Source of the DNA: Undaria pinnatifida
Lineage: Eukaryota > Sar > Phaeophyceae > Laminariales > Alariaceae
Assembly: GCA_012845835.1 (NCBI GenBank)
Contig: JABAKD010000001.1
Coordinates: forward strand, 18,449,090 to 18,513,089
Direction of reading: 5' to 3'
Length of the DNA: 64,000 nt
The translations under genes and the position numbers were made by a program. Positions 41,711 to 53,400 of this stretch are shown here, in pieces (position 1 is the stretch's first letter; each line of letters starts with the position of its first letter). Under the pieces are notes generated by a model. The model saw nothing but the letters and a program-made list of their open reading frames with translations, was not told the origin of the DNA and did no database searches.

Positions 41711-43267
41711 AGACAGCCACATGCTGCGGTAGAGGTTCGCCAACAGCACCAACAAGCACTTTTCTGAGGCCACCTTCACCTGAGGAGTTCTACTCACTCA
41801 CCCAAGGAGTCCTCTCCTACGCTATAGATTAAGGGCGCAGCGAAAGTTTCTGGGGTCCTAACACGATGAGGAGCTCAATATCTCACCCGAAAGGTTAGTT
41901 CGAAGGCATTCGTTTGTTTGTGCAACTCGACCAACACTTTTATGCGCTGGTCCTGAAAAAATGTACTAGCAAACGTATCAGACTAAAGTATCAGACTAAC
42001 CGGTAGTCCCTCAGTTGAGGATCTCAACTGGTCAGAAATGTTGGGCCCAAAAAGTGCGGCCCCAAACGAGTTTGGGCTGACTCCGACGCTGACTTTGAGG
42101 TAAAACGAACATGTAAACCGATAAACAACCCCATGGCCTATAGTAGATATTATACAGCAACAAATGTTTTGAAAGCGACAAAAAAAATACAAAGGCAGTC
42201 TCTGTGCTTTTTCTTCGGCCTCCTTATACGAGGAGCTCTCCACCGTGGACCGATCCGCCGGCTCTTCGGGGTACCCCAACGGCCTAGGCATAGAACATAA
42301 ATCCCAATACATTGTAACGATGTTTGGTAACATCTTCCTCAGTTGACGAGCCTCGTCACACAGTCGCAAATATTTCCCGGATAAACCTCCTATACCTCTA
42401 TCGCATATGTATGGCGCGCGTCAAGCACAAATGCTTTTCTAACGATGTTTGGAGGCATTCCACGGTAGGGCTTGCACTATTTGGGGCCAAACGTTTCTGA
42501 CCTCTACAGTGCGGTTGAACTCCTCAAGCGTGGAACAGCTATCGGTTAGCACGATAATTTTACGAGTATAGGTGTTTTAGGACTAGCGCACAGAAATGTT
42601 AGTCGGGGTCGCGCTAACGAACGGATGTCTTCGAACTAATGTTGTTTGCGGGTGCAAGGTATTGAGCTCTTCATGTTAGGAGGAGCTCAGAAAATTCTTA
42701 GAATCTGCTGCACCACTCCTAGAGTCGGATGACTCTCCGTACATAGCACGCGTCGAACACAAATAAATGCTTTTGCAGCGGTGTTGGCAATTAGTAGTAG
42801 CGTCTTAGTAAAGGAGTCCCATCAGTCACTCAGAAACAAGCTAACCTAATAGTGATACCACTATCTTAGCAGGCTAAATCTTTTTGGGACTTGATTTATC
42901 TTGATCATAGTATACAGACCAAAAGAGCGACGAGCACGATCTAACCAAGCGTCTAGGAAAATCAGATTGAGGCAATCCGAGTATCGCCATGCCTCACGCT
43001 TTCCTAACGGCATCCTGCGTTGCAGTTCGAACACGTCTCTTGCACCAGCACCGCCAGCAGTAGGTCGGATTGCTTCATGTGGTCGATGCTGTAGTCGGCA
43101 GTTTTTTTCGTCATTTTTTTTCGTCTCAAGTCTCGAAGGGGTTGATGAGAATACCTGATAAAGACGCAGGTCACTCCTTGCATCATTTCCCTTTTCCTAA
43201 ACGCATACGCCTTCAAAGGCGTGTGAAACCCCTTTCTCCCATGCCCATACTCATTAGTCATACTCAA
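41711..43267. other. Nested repeats within the gypsy remnant
   Basis: M3-like ends at 41711 (CTGCGGTAGAGGTTCGCCAA) and about 42385 (ATACCTCTATCGCA). M4 hairpin copies at about 41850-41950 (minus) and 42590-42725 (plus). At 43005-43100 the minus strand reads SIDHMKQSDLLLAVLVQETC then SNCNAG, similar to a frame at 56.1 kb. Confidence 0.5.
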
Positions 43268-43984
43268 CATTCTGGATCCGAAGACTTTGCTACGGTAGGC
43301 TCCCAGGTCAATACCGTAACACAAGCGTCCGGACGAGACTCTCTCGCCCATCCTGGGAACCAGGAAATGGACACCCAGCTCTTCTCGCCGCCGCCACATC
43401 TTGCTCGACTGCGCCCGCACTCCGATTCAGCACCGCCAACCCAACCACCTGTACCGCCGGGTGCGAACTGCCGCTGTCCAACGGAAAAAAATCTGCAGGT
43501 AACGGCAAACGTTTTCTGGCATCCGGCTAGGGCTGCGTTCCGCGCTTGGGTTGGTTTCACCCTAAAGCACCGCGATGCCTCCCAGCGGTATCACTTCTTA
43601 TGGTACAAGGGCGATGACGGTTTGTGGTGCATTGGGAAGATCAGCGCGGGCACGTTTTTCGCGGATGGCGCATGTGTTGCGTGTTTGCTGGATGACCTTG
43701 GACCGATCATGCTCACTTCCTCTTTCTCCGCAGAACGCTACACGACTTCTACGGGAGCTGTGTGGGGTTCTTAGAGTCGAGCATAGCGTAGATTAATCTC
43801 CAGGTGCAGACGTGTTTGGCTGATTTTCACGCCACTGCTGTGCCCAGTCGCTGTCGCTTTTTTTAATTTTTTGAGGAGGTCGAAGGTTTTTCTTAGGATC
43901 TACTTTTGACGCAACCCGAGATTTGGGGATCGGGTTCGAGTTTGTTTCTTTGCTTTCTTTTCATGTTGCCGATGCCTTCCCCCG

Positions 43985-44270
43985 TTCAGAGTCGGGAGGT
44001 GATCTGGCCCATCTGGCCGCTAAAATGTAGGCACGGGACCGTGTTTTCGTGCTTCAATTTCTCTTTCGCCACGCCGATTGTGTCCGCCCCTCAGAGCCTT
44101 GGGGCGATCTGGGTAATCTGGCCGCTCATGCTCGCACTACGGCACTGGACCGTATTCATATTTCGTTTCTCTTTCGCCCTACCGACCCCCCACCCTCGCT
44201 CAAAGCCGGTGTGCGATCCGGGTAAGCTGGCCGCTCCTGTCGCGGCACGGGATCGTGTTTTGATGTTCTA
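43985..44270 (+). repeat. Three tandem copies of a 90-100-bp gypsy 3'-region unit
   Basis: Each unit has CAGAGYCGGGAGGTGATCTG or a variant (GATCTGGGTAATCTGGCCGC; GATCCGGGTAAGCTGGCCGC), then ACTGGACCGTRTT and TTTCTCTTTCGCC. The 32.5-kb remnant shares the CAATTTCGCC..CCGACGCCCC portion, placing this downstream of the polyprotein. Confidence 0.7.
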
Positions 44271-44275
44271 GGTCA

Positions 44276-45312
44276 TTCTGCCGACCCCCCCTCTTAAGAG
44301 CCGCGGGCAGCACTACTGTGGTAATCGAGCTAAACAGACAGTAGCACAGGACTGCGTGATTTTCGTGTTCTACATTTTCAGCGATACACCTCCCCCCTTG
44401 CCCGGTGCTCCGTCTCGAGACAGGGATGAGTTATCAATGGTCAAATTACTAAGGAAAGCAACGAATGAGTGCGACCCCCCCCCCCCCCCCCCCCCTATGA
44501 TCTGAAGACTACAGCCGCGTATGATATGATTACCCCGCCCCCGCCCCCCCCTCGTTGGGAATGTGGGGGTAATTTTCCTGCTTTTTTTCGACACATGCTC
44601 GCCCGGCCCCCCCTCTCTGGCTGCTGATGTGGCGGTGGTTTTCGGCACTTGGCGTTGTTCTGGTCCCGTCCTGTTAGACTTCCTTCCTGCCCCCGTTTTT
44701 CTTGAAATTTCTTCGAGTCATTGTAGCTACGCTGTTTAGAGATGTGGGAGTGGGCTTTGAGGTGCCGCATTTTTTACAAATGTTCTATTAATAGATTGCG
44801 GAACCGGTGCTTCACCGAGTTCCAATATTTCTGCACATACGGCTCATCGGGGTGGGCTAGTGTTATGGTATTTATTTTGAGAGCCTGTGAAACCCTACGA
44901 CAGGACACGAGAACAGAATACGTTTCATTTCGGAGGTCTTGTTAAACAGAAAAACACTAGACAGGTGTGAGAGTAGAGACATCCTAGCTCATCTGTCCTT
45001 GCAAAACGTCATCATGATATGCATTAAAACATTGTTCTTGTGTCTCTTCCCAGAGCACAAGTGAGGGATAATGAGGAACTGCTCGAAGGCTATCTCACCC
45101 CCGAGCACGAGTGAGTGATAACGAGGACCTGCTCAACAGGCAAGCCTGGCGAAGGATACGCACCGAGTGTACCCTTACCAATATTGTATTGGTTCTCGAA
45201 ATGCATGTCCGCCCGACGACGCTAAGTGGTAAGATATTAAGACCCTCAGCTACGTGCCAGGTTGGTACGGGGAACAAGTTAAGCACATTCCAACTGCAAA
45301 TGTATGGGATTT
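44276..45312. other. No supported gene
   Basis: A family-R-like edge with a run of about 20 C lies at 44430-44497 (GGTCAAATTACTAAGGAAAG then poly-C). An old duplication near 45055-45135 repeats GAGTGAGTGATAACGAGGAC and GAGGGATAATGAGGAACTGC. Nothing protein-like is recognised. Confidence 0.45.
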
Positions 45313-45594
45313 GATGCGTGCTACGATAGAAGCATTGAGGTATACCACGTTTTGGCCTAAACGTTTTCTGAATGACGGAGCTCCTTACCCCAAAATCGCT
45401 CCTTAGCAAAAAATCGTCGGAATAACGTCATTCTTGCTTTGCAACATATCTCGTTGAATACCTAGGCCATTGGCTTGTTCATCGGGGAGGACTTTTAATG
45501 CTCTCCCTGTCAGTTTTTGGGTGAGGCATGGAGCTTCCCGAGTGAAGGGCCCAAGACACGATAAAAAAAATTCACCCTTACCATAGCATGCGTT
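45313..45594 (-). mobile_element. MITE M3, minus copy
   Basis: Left GCGTGCTACGATAGAAGCAT, interior TTTTCTGAATGACGGAGCTC with CCCAAAATCG, right CCTTACCATAGCATGCG. A more decayed copy follows at about 45935-46211. Confidence 0.65.
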
Positions 45595-46454
45595 TTGTTT
45601 TCATGGAAGGCTTGGATTATGTCGTACTTTTTCCTCGCCTTCGATTATATGCCGCCTGCTCGTCCTTTACTCGCTGGTTGTTTGCCAAGATCGCACTCAC
45701 ATCGGCAGCGCAAAACAGGAAAGTCTAACTTCTTCCGCACACAACCCCACCCGGTTCCTTTACCTTCTCAGCGGTAGTCTCAGCAATGCGACGGAGATTG
45801 CGGTGGGTTGATTGGAACGCTGTGTTCGATGGCCGCGCCTAGAGATGACCCTAACCGGTCACACCGAGCCCCCTCTAGCACCAACCGGTACGCGTGTCCC
45901 TCACGACCCCCCACGTGACACATGGTACGATATAGGTCCTGTAACGCTTTTTTGTGGCTGAAAATCTATCCTGAATTACGAGGCTCCTTAACCCCAAAAT
46001 CGTCAAAATCTTCACTTTGAAAAAAAACACATATTTTCGTTGTATACCTAGGCCATGACATAGTTCAAAATGGCAGCACCCTCCCCCCCTCCCCCCCTCC
46101 CTCCCCCTCGAACTCAAGTTTTCGTTTTGGTATAGAGTAGTTTTAGCAAGTGGAGAACCTCAGGAAACAAAATGGTGCACCTATACCGTGCTACTAGTAT
46201 TATTAGTAGCATGCGTCGCGTGTACTGTTGGTGGGCGGAGTTTCGTTTTCTGGGTGATTGACCGAAGCAAATCGCCAGCAGTGTCTCTCTCCTGTGCGAC
46301 CACACGCGGCGGTGCCGACCTTTGGCTGTCTGGAGCCACTTTTCGAGATGCCGCAATGCCAGAGCGAGCGTGTTTTTAGCTTCTGGTAAGCTACGTGCCG
46401 AACTCGGCGCGCCCCACGTCGCGTTCCAATCGTAGAAGCGAGTACAGGGTAATG
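45595..46454. other. No gene; decayed M3 at 45935-46211
   Basis: GCTGAAAATCTATCCTGAAT and GGCTCCTTAACCCCAAAATC are M3 interior words in minus orientation; GTAGCATGCG marks its end. A C-rich run lies at 46081-46110. Confidence 0.5.
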
Positions 46455-46837
46455 TTAAGGAATTAGTGGGGTATTGGTCTGTTCGACCACTTACAAAAGG
46501 TTAGCCAATACCTGTAGCTTACCGAAACTAAGCCTTATAACACTCTTCCCCCCTGAAACGGCGGAATAGCAGAGGTCGGCCGGATATACAGGCGGATGTG
46601 TCAATATCCAAGCGGCTTGTTTTCCTGGGGATGCCGGGGAGAGTATTTTTCAAGTTCGACATGGGGAGAGTCTGAAAAAGTTTATTATTGTGGATGGTGG
46701 GATTCGAACCCCCGACCAAAAAAAACATGGTTTGTCGACGACGCCATTTGTTAAGGGATTAGTGGGGTATTAGTCCGCTTGACTCACTCGCAAAAGGTTA
46801 AGCAATAGCTTACCCAAATTAAGCCTTATAACACAGT
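46455..46837. repeat. Dispersed repeat (GTGGGGTATTRGTC) with tRNA-like B-box
   Basis: Two copies of the unit TTAGTGGGGTATTAGTCC through AAGCCTTATAACAC (46458-46545 and 46755-46835) bracket a segment containing, on the minus strand, the B-box GGGTTCGAATCCCACC (46688-46706). A third unit copy is at 48000-48115. Confidence 0.65.
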
Positions 46838-46923
46838 AACCATTGGCGCATAGTTACTAGCTGGCAACTGTTTTTGGTAAACGCTCGCCGTTCTATTAAC
46901 GACTGAACACTACTTGCTTGGCC

Positions 46924-47520
46924 TCGACGGCGGGAAGTGAGGATCGAACGAGTGACCTCACGGTTCCTATAACCTATGTCCTTCCTCGTCGGACGTGTGA
47001 AGATAATATAGACCATTGAGCTACGTACTGGCAATCGTGAACCACTACTATCTCCCCTTACCTCTCCTTGGGCCTTACAGCCCTTACAATGACCTCTCCT
47101 TGGGTCGGCAATTGGTTACCAGGCACCTTTTTTTAGACCACAACAAAGCCGAGGGGTCTAACAATACTATAACGCTACTTACTTGCCGTCGACACCAGAG
47201 GCCGTACAGATCGAACCAGAGACCCCACGGTTCCAAGAACCCGTTTCTTTCTGGCGACGCCGAACGTGAAGATATTATAGACCCTTGGGCTCCGTTCTGG
47301 TAAATGATAACCACTTACCCCGGGCTCCCTTCTAACCACCCCTGCTTGGGTCGGCAAATGTGCTCAAATTTTTTATCAGAATAGAGCCCAGGGGCGTAGA
47401 CGGCAGAGGTCGTGAAGATCGAACCAGCGACCCCGCGTATTAAGGTGAGAGCACACTGTAACACACGGTTACAAAAATCCAAGTCTTTCCAACGACGCCA
47501 AGTGTGAAGATGTTGGACAT
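46924..47520 (-). repeat. Three tandem tRNA-like (SINE-type) heads
   Basis: On the minus strand each head has an A-box-like start and a B-box: TAGCTCAATGG and CGTTCGATCCTC (47033-46924); GAGCCCAAGGG and GGTTCGATCTG (47303-47182); B-box only, GGTTCGATCTTC (near 47425). The first two also share TATCTTCAC and GGAACCGTGRGGTC. Spacers carry CTTGGGTCGGCAA. Anticodon arms are not canonical and the inter-box distance is long, so these are not tRNA genes. Confidence 0.6.
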
Positions 47521-49820
47521 CATCAGACGTTGAAAGGTTTAAGGTTCGTAACCATTTACAAGGTACCTGGTACCATTTACTCACCGCGGGTAAAGCCTTA
47601 TAGCAGCAGCACCACATTGCGGAGGGTGTCCCACTCGAAGAAGATCCAACCACCGGATCACCAAGAACAGGCTGAGCATGCGTCGGCGGGAGGGGGGGTG
47701 ACAGACTCGCCCCAACGGCGTGTGTGTGGGGATGGAATGTAGAATGCAGAATGTAGAATTATTGTACAAACATCGTCACATCATCAGTAGTAGTAGTTGT
47801 ACTATTATAGTGCCTGCCAGGTATCATGCCTGGTATTCTATTCGAGGGTAAGCGAGAGCACAATAAGACAAGGCTAGGGCAGGAGCAACACGTAGTATAA
47901 TTAATAGTGGCAACAGGTGGTAGTTTGTTGTTGGTTTGGGATTTTCAGCATGACAGTTACTTATCAGTTTCGTGCCTGTAACAACAACAGCGGTATGTTC
48001 AGGTATTAGTGGGGTATTAGTCCGTTTGATTGACCACTTGCGAAAGGTTAACCAATAGCTTACCCAAACTAAGCTTTATAACTCTCTCCCCCCCTGAAAC
48101 GGCGGGATAGCAGGTCGGTCAGACATACGGCAGGTACCTGATAGTTGGTGGCCTGAGCTAGAGCTGGTGGATATAACGAATTACTATGTTACGAGTATAA
48201 AAATATTTTACGGGCGTCACCCGTGAGTTCGACGAATTTCGGGTCAATGCCCATCTTTGCAAGCTGCGTTGTTGGTATTTATCTGTAATATACTACGTGG
48301 GTGAGTTTTTTCTCATTATTATTACGTACATACATTTCCGAGTAGCTTTTTTCAGAGCAAAACACTGCTTTGTTCTTGTGAAGCGACAGCAGTTAATTAA
48401 TAATTCAGGGTGAACGTTGATGATGTTATGCTCGACTTCTTCTGCACGAATCATGCACATGTGGTGGTACTCCGAGTGGGCACACAACATATTATACCAG
48501 GTACAAGATAGTGGGTACGTACATATCCTTGCCCCCCTGACAATAATTTGAACCCCACAAACGAAGCAGTCGCACCGTCGTTTCCGCATGCTACATCTAT
48601 CTGCCAAATCAATCAACAATCAATCAAGAATAGCGACAGAACAACAGCCAAAGAGCGACAGAGATCGAGAGATCGACATCACAGACAGGCTCCTCCGGAT
48701 GAAAAAAAAGCTGAAATAATATTACTCTTTGGCCTACCGTACAATAATACGAATTTCACAGCAGCAGCAGCAGCAGTACTTGGTATGACACTCGTGCTCG
48801 TACTGCGTAGTAGTACAGCAGTGCTCCACAAGTGCAATACTCCGCAGTGTACCGATGTGTACGAGGGTACCGCGTGTATGTGCTGTGCGTTTGTGTGTTC
48901 TGTCTATCCACCCACATCGACATCCGGCAAACCCAGTGTCCGTGCCGATTCTTCACCCTGTTTCTTCATTTATTTACCGTCGTTTACGGCGGCTTCGTGA
49001 TGGTACTGCTTGTTGTGATATGATATGATATGTGATACCAGGTATGTGATATGACACAGGCAACATAAAGCATTGGGGGATTCCCAATTCCCAATAGTGC
49101 TGGTTAAATAGTGCCACATACTTATATAATGCTGTCCAGTGGCCAGCACATATGCAACTTTCCTTACTATATATGTATAAACTGGCCCTTCCCCAATAGT
49201 GCCGGTTCCTGTAATAGTGCTGGTCTATTTAGCAGGCATATACCGGCACTAGCAAGCACAGCAAAATATTCTGCGAGAGATGAGTGGTGTCGTACGCAAA
49301 GCATGCGCGCCGGCACAACAACATCAACAACACCAGCGGTAGCAACAGCAGCAGCAACAGTGTGTGCCATGCCATGAAAGTTACCCGCACTATCTTCGCC
49401 TTCGTTCGTACACGACCCAGCGGGTGCCTCGACGCAGCGTGTGTCTCCCACCGTATGGACTCACTCGTGGATCACTCACGGAACTTCCCAATACAACTGC
49501 AACAACCGAAGTGGTCCCTCTATAGCGCCGGTTTATCAGTACAGGTTTCCCTATATAGCGCTGGCATATAAGGATATATATAGCAACAGATATAACCGAA
49601 GTAGTGCGTGTTTCCTATATAGTGCTGACACTTCACGCCGGCATTATCCAGAGAACATGAGACAAATACGTAGACAAAGGACAAACGGACTCCAGCGATT
49701 CCGAAACGGAACAAACAAATCGTCTGAATTCCACCGATTCGGTTCAATTTGACCAATAATATATCTCACCGAGGCGGATGGGGCCAGCATCTGACCTGCA
49801 ATTGAGCATCTCAATCTCAG
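47521..49820. other. No gene; scattered repeats
   Basis: Contains the third GTGGGGTATTAGTCC unit (48000-48115), an M8 copy (48205-48275), and a cluster of TATAGTGCCGGT-like words at 49093-49635 (for example CAATAGTGCCGGTTCCTGTA). The 34.6-kb element is inserted into similar words. Confidence 0.45.
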
Positions 49821-49979
49821 GTGATCCCCAGCACCCCAAAGCAGCCTGCCAAGGAACATCGTATAGCCGTCTTAGCAAGCAGAGGGACGGAGAGCGCGCC
49901 CCGCACAGAAAGAGATCTTGTCCAGGAAGAGAGTTCCTGGTGCCTCAGAGTACTCCCCATCGATTTCCCACGGCCGCAG
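49821..49979 (+). CDS. Possible 159-nt coding exon, unknown
   Basis: The acceptor CTCAATCTCAG ends at 49820 and the donor CCGCAG|GTAAGC starts at 49980. The 53-codon phase-0 frame reads VIPSTPKQPAKEHRIAVLAS and continues to SSWCLRVLPIDFPRPQ without a stop. No family recognised. It could be an upstream exon of CW-A or part of a separate gene. Confidence 0.3.
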
Positions 49980-50292
49980 GTAAGCTTGCCCCGATTCAGA
50001 GATCGGCTATAACGGGCCTGCAAAGGTAAGGATCCGACCCTTGCCACCATCCGGATAGTTCGGTTAGTTCGCGTCTACCGCGCGCCCCAGCCGGCAGCGC
50101 GGGCCCAGCGTGCAGTATCCTGGCAAGCCCTTAGATTTTGCGTTGCCTTTAGCTCCTGTTGGTAGTACTGATGGTGTGGCGCTTTTGTTGGCTCCCGACG
50201 GTCGTTTGCTTCTGTTTCCGAAAACAAGATAGGATAGGATCACGTGTATATAAACCGCCGCTACTGCGGCTGCTGCTGCTGTGCTATATATA

Positions 50293-50436
50293 CACCCCGA
50301 TTTAAGATTATGCAGTCTTCAGCACTCTTAAACTACACGTTGCTCTTATCTGTATTGGTAAATATATGAGTTTTAGTATTGGTATTTGACTGTGTGCTCC
50401 TATCTTTGTTTCTCTTAAATCGAGGTGCCCACTCTG
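50293..50436 (+). mobile_element. Tigger-like MITE M2 upstream of CW-A
   Basis: Begins CACCCCGATTTAAG after TA (50291-50292) and ends CTTAAATCGAGGTGCCCACTCTG before TA (50437-50438). The right end matches that of 23461-23643; the left end is shortened. It ends 37 bp before the CW-A ATG and may supply leader or promoter sequence. Confidence 0.65.
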
Positions 50437-50473
50437 TATACGTGCTCGCAGGTTGTATTGATTGCCTCTCCGC

Positions 50474-53400
50474 ATGGCTCCCTCTAAGAAGAAGGCCGCC
50501 AAAGGCCCACCGAAGTCGGACAACGCACCAGCAGGCTCTGCTACGGCAGCATCGACAGCTTCTTCCCAGGCGTCGTCGACCCGCGCCTCGAAGCCACACC
50601 TGGTTCAGCAACCCGTGGTTGTGTCTAGTAGACCTAAGCGAAATGCAGAGAAGCGATTCTACGACGACATCGAGGATAACAAACCTCAGCATCTCAGCAC
50701 GAGGGGTCCGAAGAAAAAGAAAGGTGATGTGGGTGGGGAGCTAGCAGTCTAGGCCACGCCGCCCACCGACGAGGTTCTTTCTTGTTCGGCCGGCCGTCGT
50801 GTTTGTGTTGTAACTTCGCCATGTTTCGGAATTGCTGGTTGATAGCTTGGGAACGACGAGTTGTAGTTGTTGCGTACAGCTTCTGCTGTTTTGGTGGTCG
50901 GTGCTCGCTTGCTCGTTGCGCCGCTTCTGGATTCATACCAAATCTCGACCATATCATACCGTTCTCACAAATCAACAGCGAACCTGCCCCTGGTATATGA
51001 TACACGCCCGCATCCCGATCTCCTCTCGTCTCTCTGCTCTTGGCACTCAACTCTAGCGGTGCCGTCTCCCTCTGTGGAGCGTACGCCTTCGGTTGCCTGC
51101 CTCTCGATTTTGGAAAGAAACGGCCTGAGCATGCTCTCTCCTTGATACCTCGACGATATGCTGCGACTGCTGTGTAATTGTGTACCCAAATCACCGATCA
51201 CGCTACGATCCCGCCGGTGCTTGTCCAACTCGCCCACTACCTGCATGCGTAGTGCTGCAAGTTCGAGAGCGTTCCCTGTGCTCCGAGTGACCGCATGAAC
51301 ACCATCGCGATCGCTCTCGCCTGTGTCGATTGTCGACAGGTAGTAGTATATGCACACCTTTTGCAGCAGGGTGATACTGCTTTTACATGTACAAGACTTT
51401 TACAGCAGCCTGTAGTTTACAGCTGTTGTACCGGTATCCCAATCTCAAACTCTCTGCTCTATCTCGAGTCCCCAGACCGTTTCTCCGTGACAAAACTCCA
51501 AACCATCAATCACCACCACCTACGATATCTACGACACAAACAAGGGACCGTGCTGTGATACGTACGTACTACGTACACCTTGTGCTGTGCCTTGTCCTGA
51601 AATCAAACCGAACGAAGACTGTCCGTTGTCTCGCTCGTTCGGCGCATTCCATGACAGCAACATTAATAATAGACAACGCTCACTTGACGCACGATCAACT
51701 CCATTTTTTTTTTGCTTCACGTACATAATCTCAAAACTGAAACGCCGTGAACCGCATGACGTCTAAATATTCCTAAATGCACCAGTCGGTCCGGAAATAT
51801 GCATGATGGCCATTTCCTTTTTTCCCTGCATTCCCGGGCAGGGTAGCAGTGGTACCTGCCGCGAGGATCATGCATACAGCAGACCGCAGTCGGTCCGTTG
51901 CTTCTGTGTCTGGTCTGTTGCTTTTGTGTTTGGGCGCCATTGTCTGTGTGCCCGGTGTGTTGCCTTCGAGGAGAGCCCTGCTGATTATTGCGCCAAATAT
52001 GAAAACGCCTTCAACCTTGAGCTAGCGTCCACAGCGACTTCTTCGACGAGTGGTGTTGTATCCTGTGTTATTCACGTCAGCACTATTTATAGCATTAAAC
52101 TATGATCGGAGACCTCCATCTGGTAAGAAACAACTCTGTACTGCTAGGTATGTCGTACGATTGCGTGCTGCTGCTGCTACCATTGATGCCGAGCTATATC
52201 ATGCCCGCGGGTGTCGTCTACCAGGTAATCTACAGCAGCAGTCAGGATACTGCAGCAGTGGCAGTACGTAAATCAGCATGAATGAGTAGCTCTGCCAACT
52301 GCTGTCAATGTCGTGTGATCTGTGACGAGTGATCCCTTCGTTGTAAATTACGAGTGTGATTTATAAAGTTGTTAGTCGGCAACATTTGCCGACTAAAAAC
52401 AAATCGGTAGGTGCCGTTAGCCGACGAAGTGACTATATTAGGTAAGTCGGCTGGCAAAGCCAGCTGATGGCCAGCCGACTTGCCTTCTAAAGTCAGGCTG
52501 GCGAAGCGGGCCAAATCAGCCCCCCCCGACTGGGTGCTCCGACCAAAAAAGAAAAAACGCACTCCGCATTAAACCAACCTTCACACAGTATGAAAACCCA
52601 TTAAAACGGATAGTCGGCATCTCTGAAGAACGACTAACTATTAGTCCGACTCCTCTCTAGTTGGTAGCTTTAGTCGTCCCGACTCACAGCTCTAGTGATA
52701 GTCTAATATATCACACACAGCTTGCAAATATGAGTTTCGACAAAATATTCGATCTCACCGGTGGAGTGTATTTTAATTTTATATACAATATAAACTATGT
52801 TATGAATTATCTCAATGTCGATGTTGAACGTTGATGTTCCCATCCTTGTGCTGTATCGTTGTGTGGAGAGGTATACTATTTGTAGTGAAAGTGCCAACCG
52901 ACTATATTAGCGTTGGACATCTGTTCGAAAATTCCGATAATCGAATTTTTCTATATGTCGAAGCATCGAAGTTCGATGCCAAGTCCTCTAATTAACATCA
53001 GCCGACTAAAAATCAATCGGCAGGTGCCGTTCGCCGACAAAGTGGCTATAGTCGGTAAGTCGGCTGGCGAAGCCAGCTGATGGCCAGCCGACATGCCGAC
53101 TAGAGTCAGGCGAGCGAAGCGAGCCAAATCAGCCCCCCCCGGCTGAGGGTGCCCCGACCAAAAACAAAAAAACGCACTCCGCATTAAACAATCCTTCCTA
53201 CGGGTGAGGAAGCCCAATAAGTCGGAAAGTCGGCGTCTCCGGAAAGCAACTATTTGTCCGACTAGTAACTAGTTGATCTCAAGTCGTCCTGACTCGCACC
53301 TCTACTATTAATAGTATCAAAGGGGGTTTGCCGTCCATCTCCTGGTATCCCCGTATTATTGATGCCGATACCGAACGAAAAGATAAAAGTGTCCAGGTAT

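Larger units (their letters stand above)
39470..44275 (+). pseudogene. Ty3/gypsy polyprotein remnant broken by nested elements
   Basis: Pieces in order: integrase core (about 39640-39846: RGNTYMLLL, ADMFEVTAAEFASESTATFL, LSDNSLQVCWKL); a MITE (39847-40029); core continued (40040-40260: NPEDNGDVERVDHLTTQVCA...LPHVAIVYNRSVSAATG); linker to about 40938 (KPCVSPNDS, compare KPCANPHDS in the 33-kb copy); a second MITE (40941-41131); linker continued (41134-41243); about 2 kb of other repeats; chromodomain and Tudor-like tail (about 43268-43774: WYKGDDGLWCIGKI, ERYTTSTGAVWGS). It has many stops and frameshifts. A DAQRVD unit is tandemly repeated at 40170-40205, and a 113-bp block is duplicated at 40676-40905. 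It cannot encode an active protein. Confidence 0.75.
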
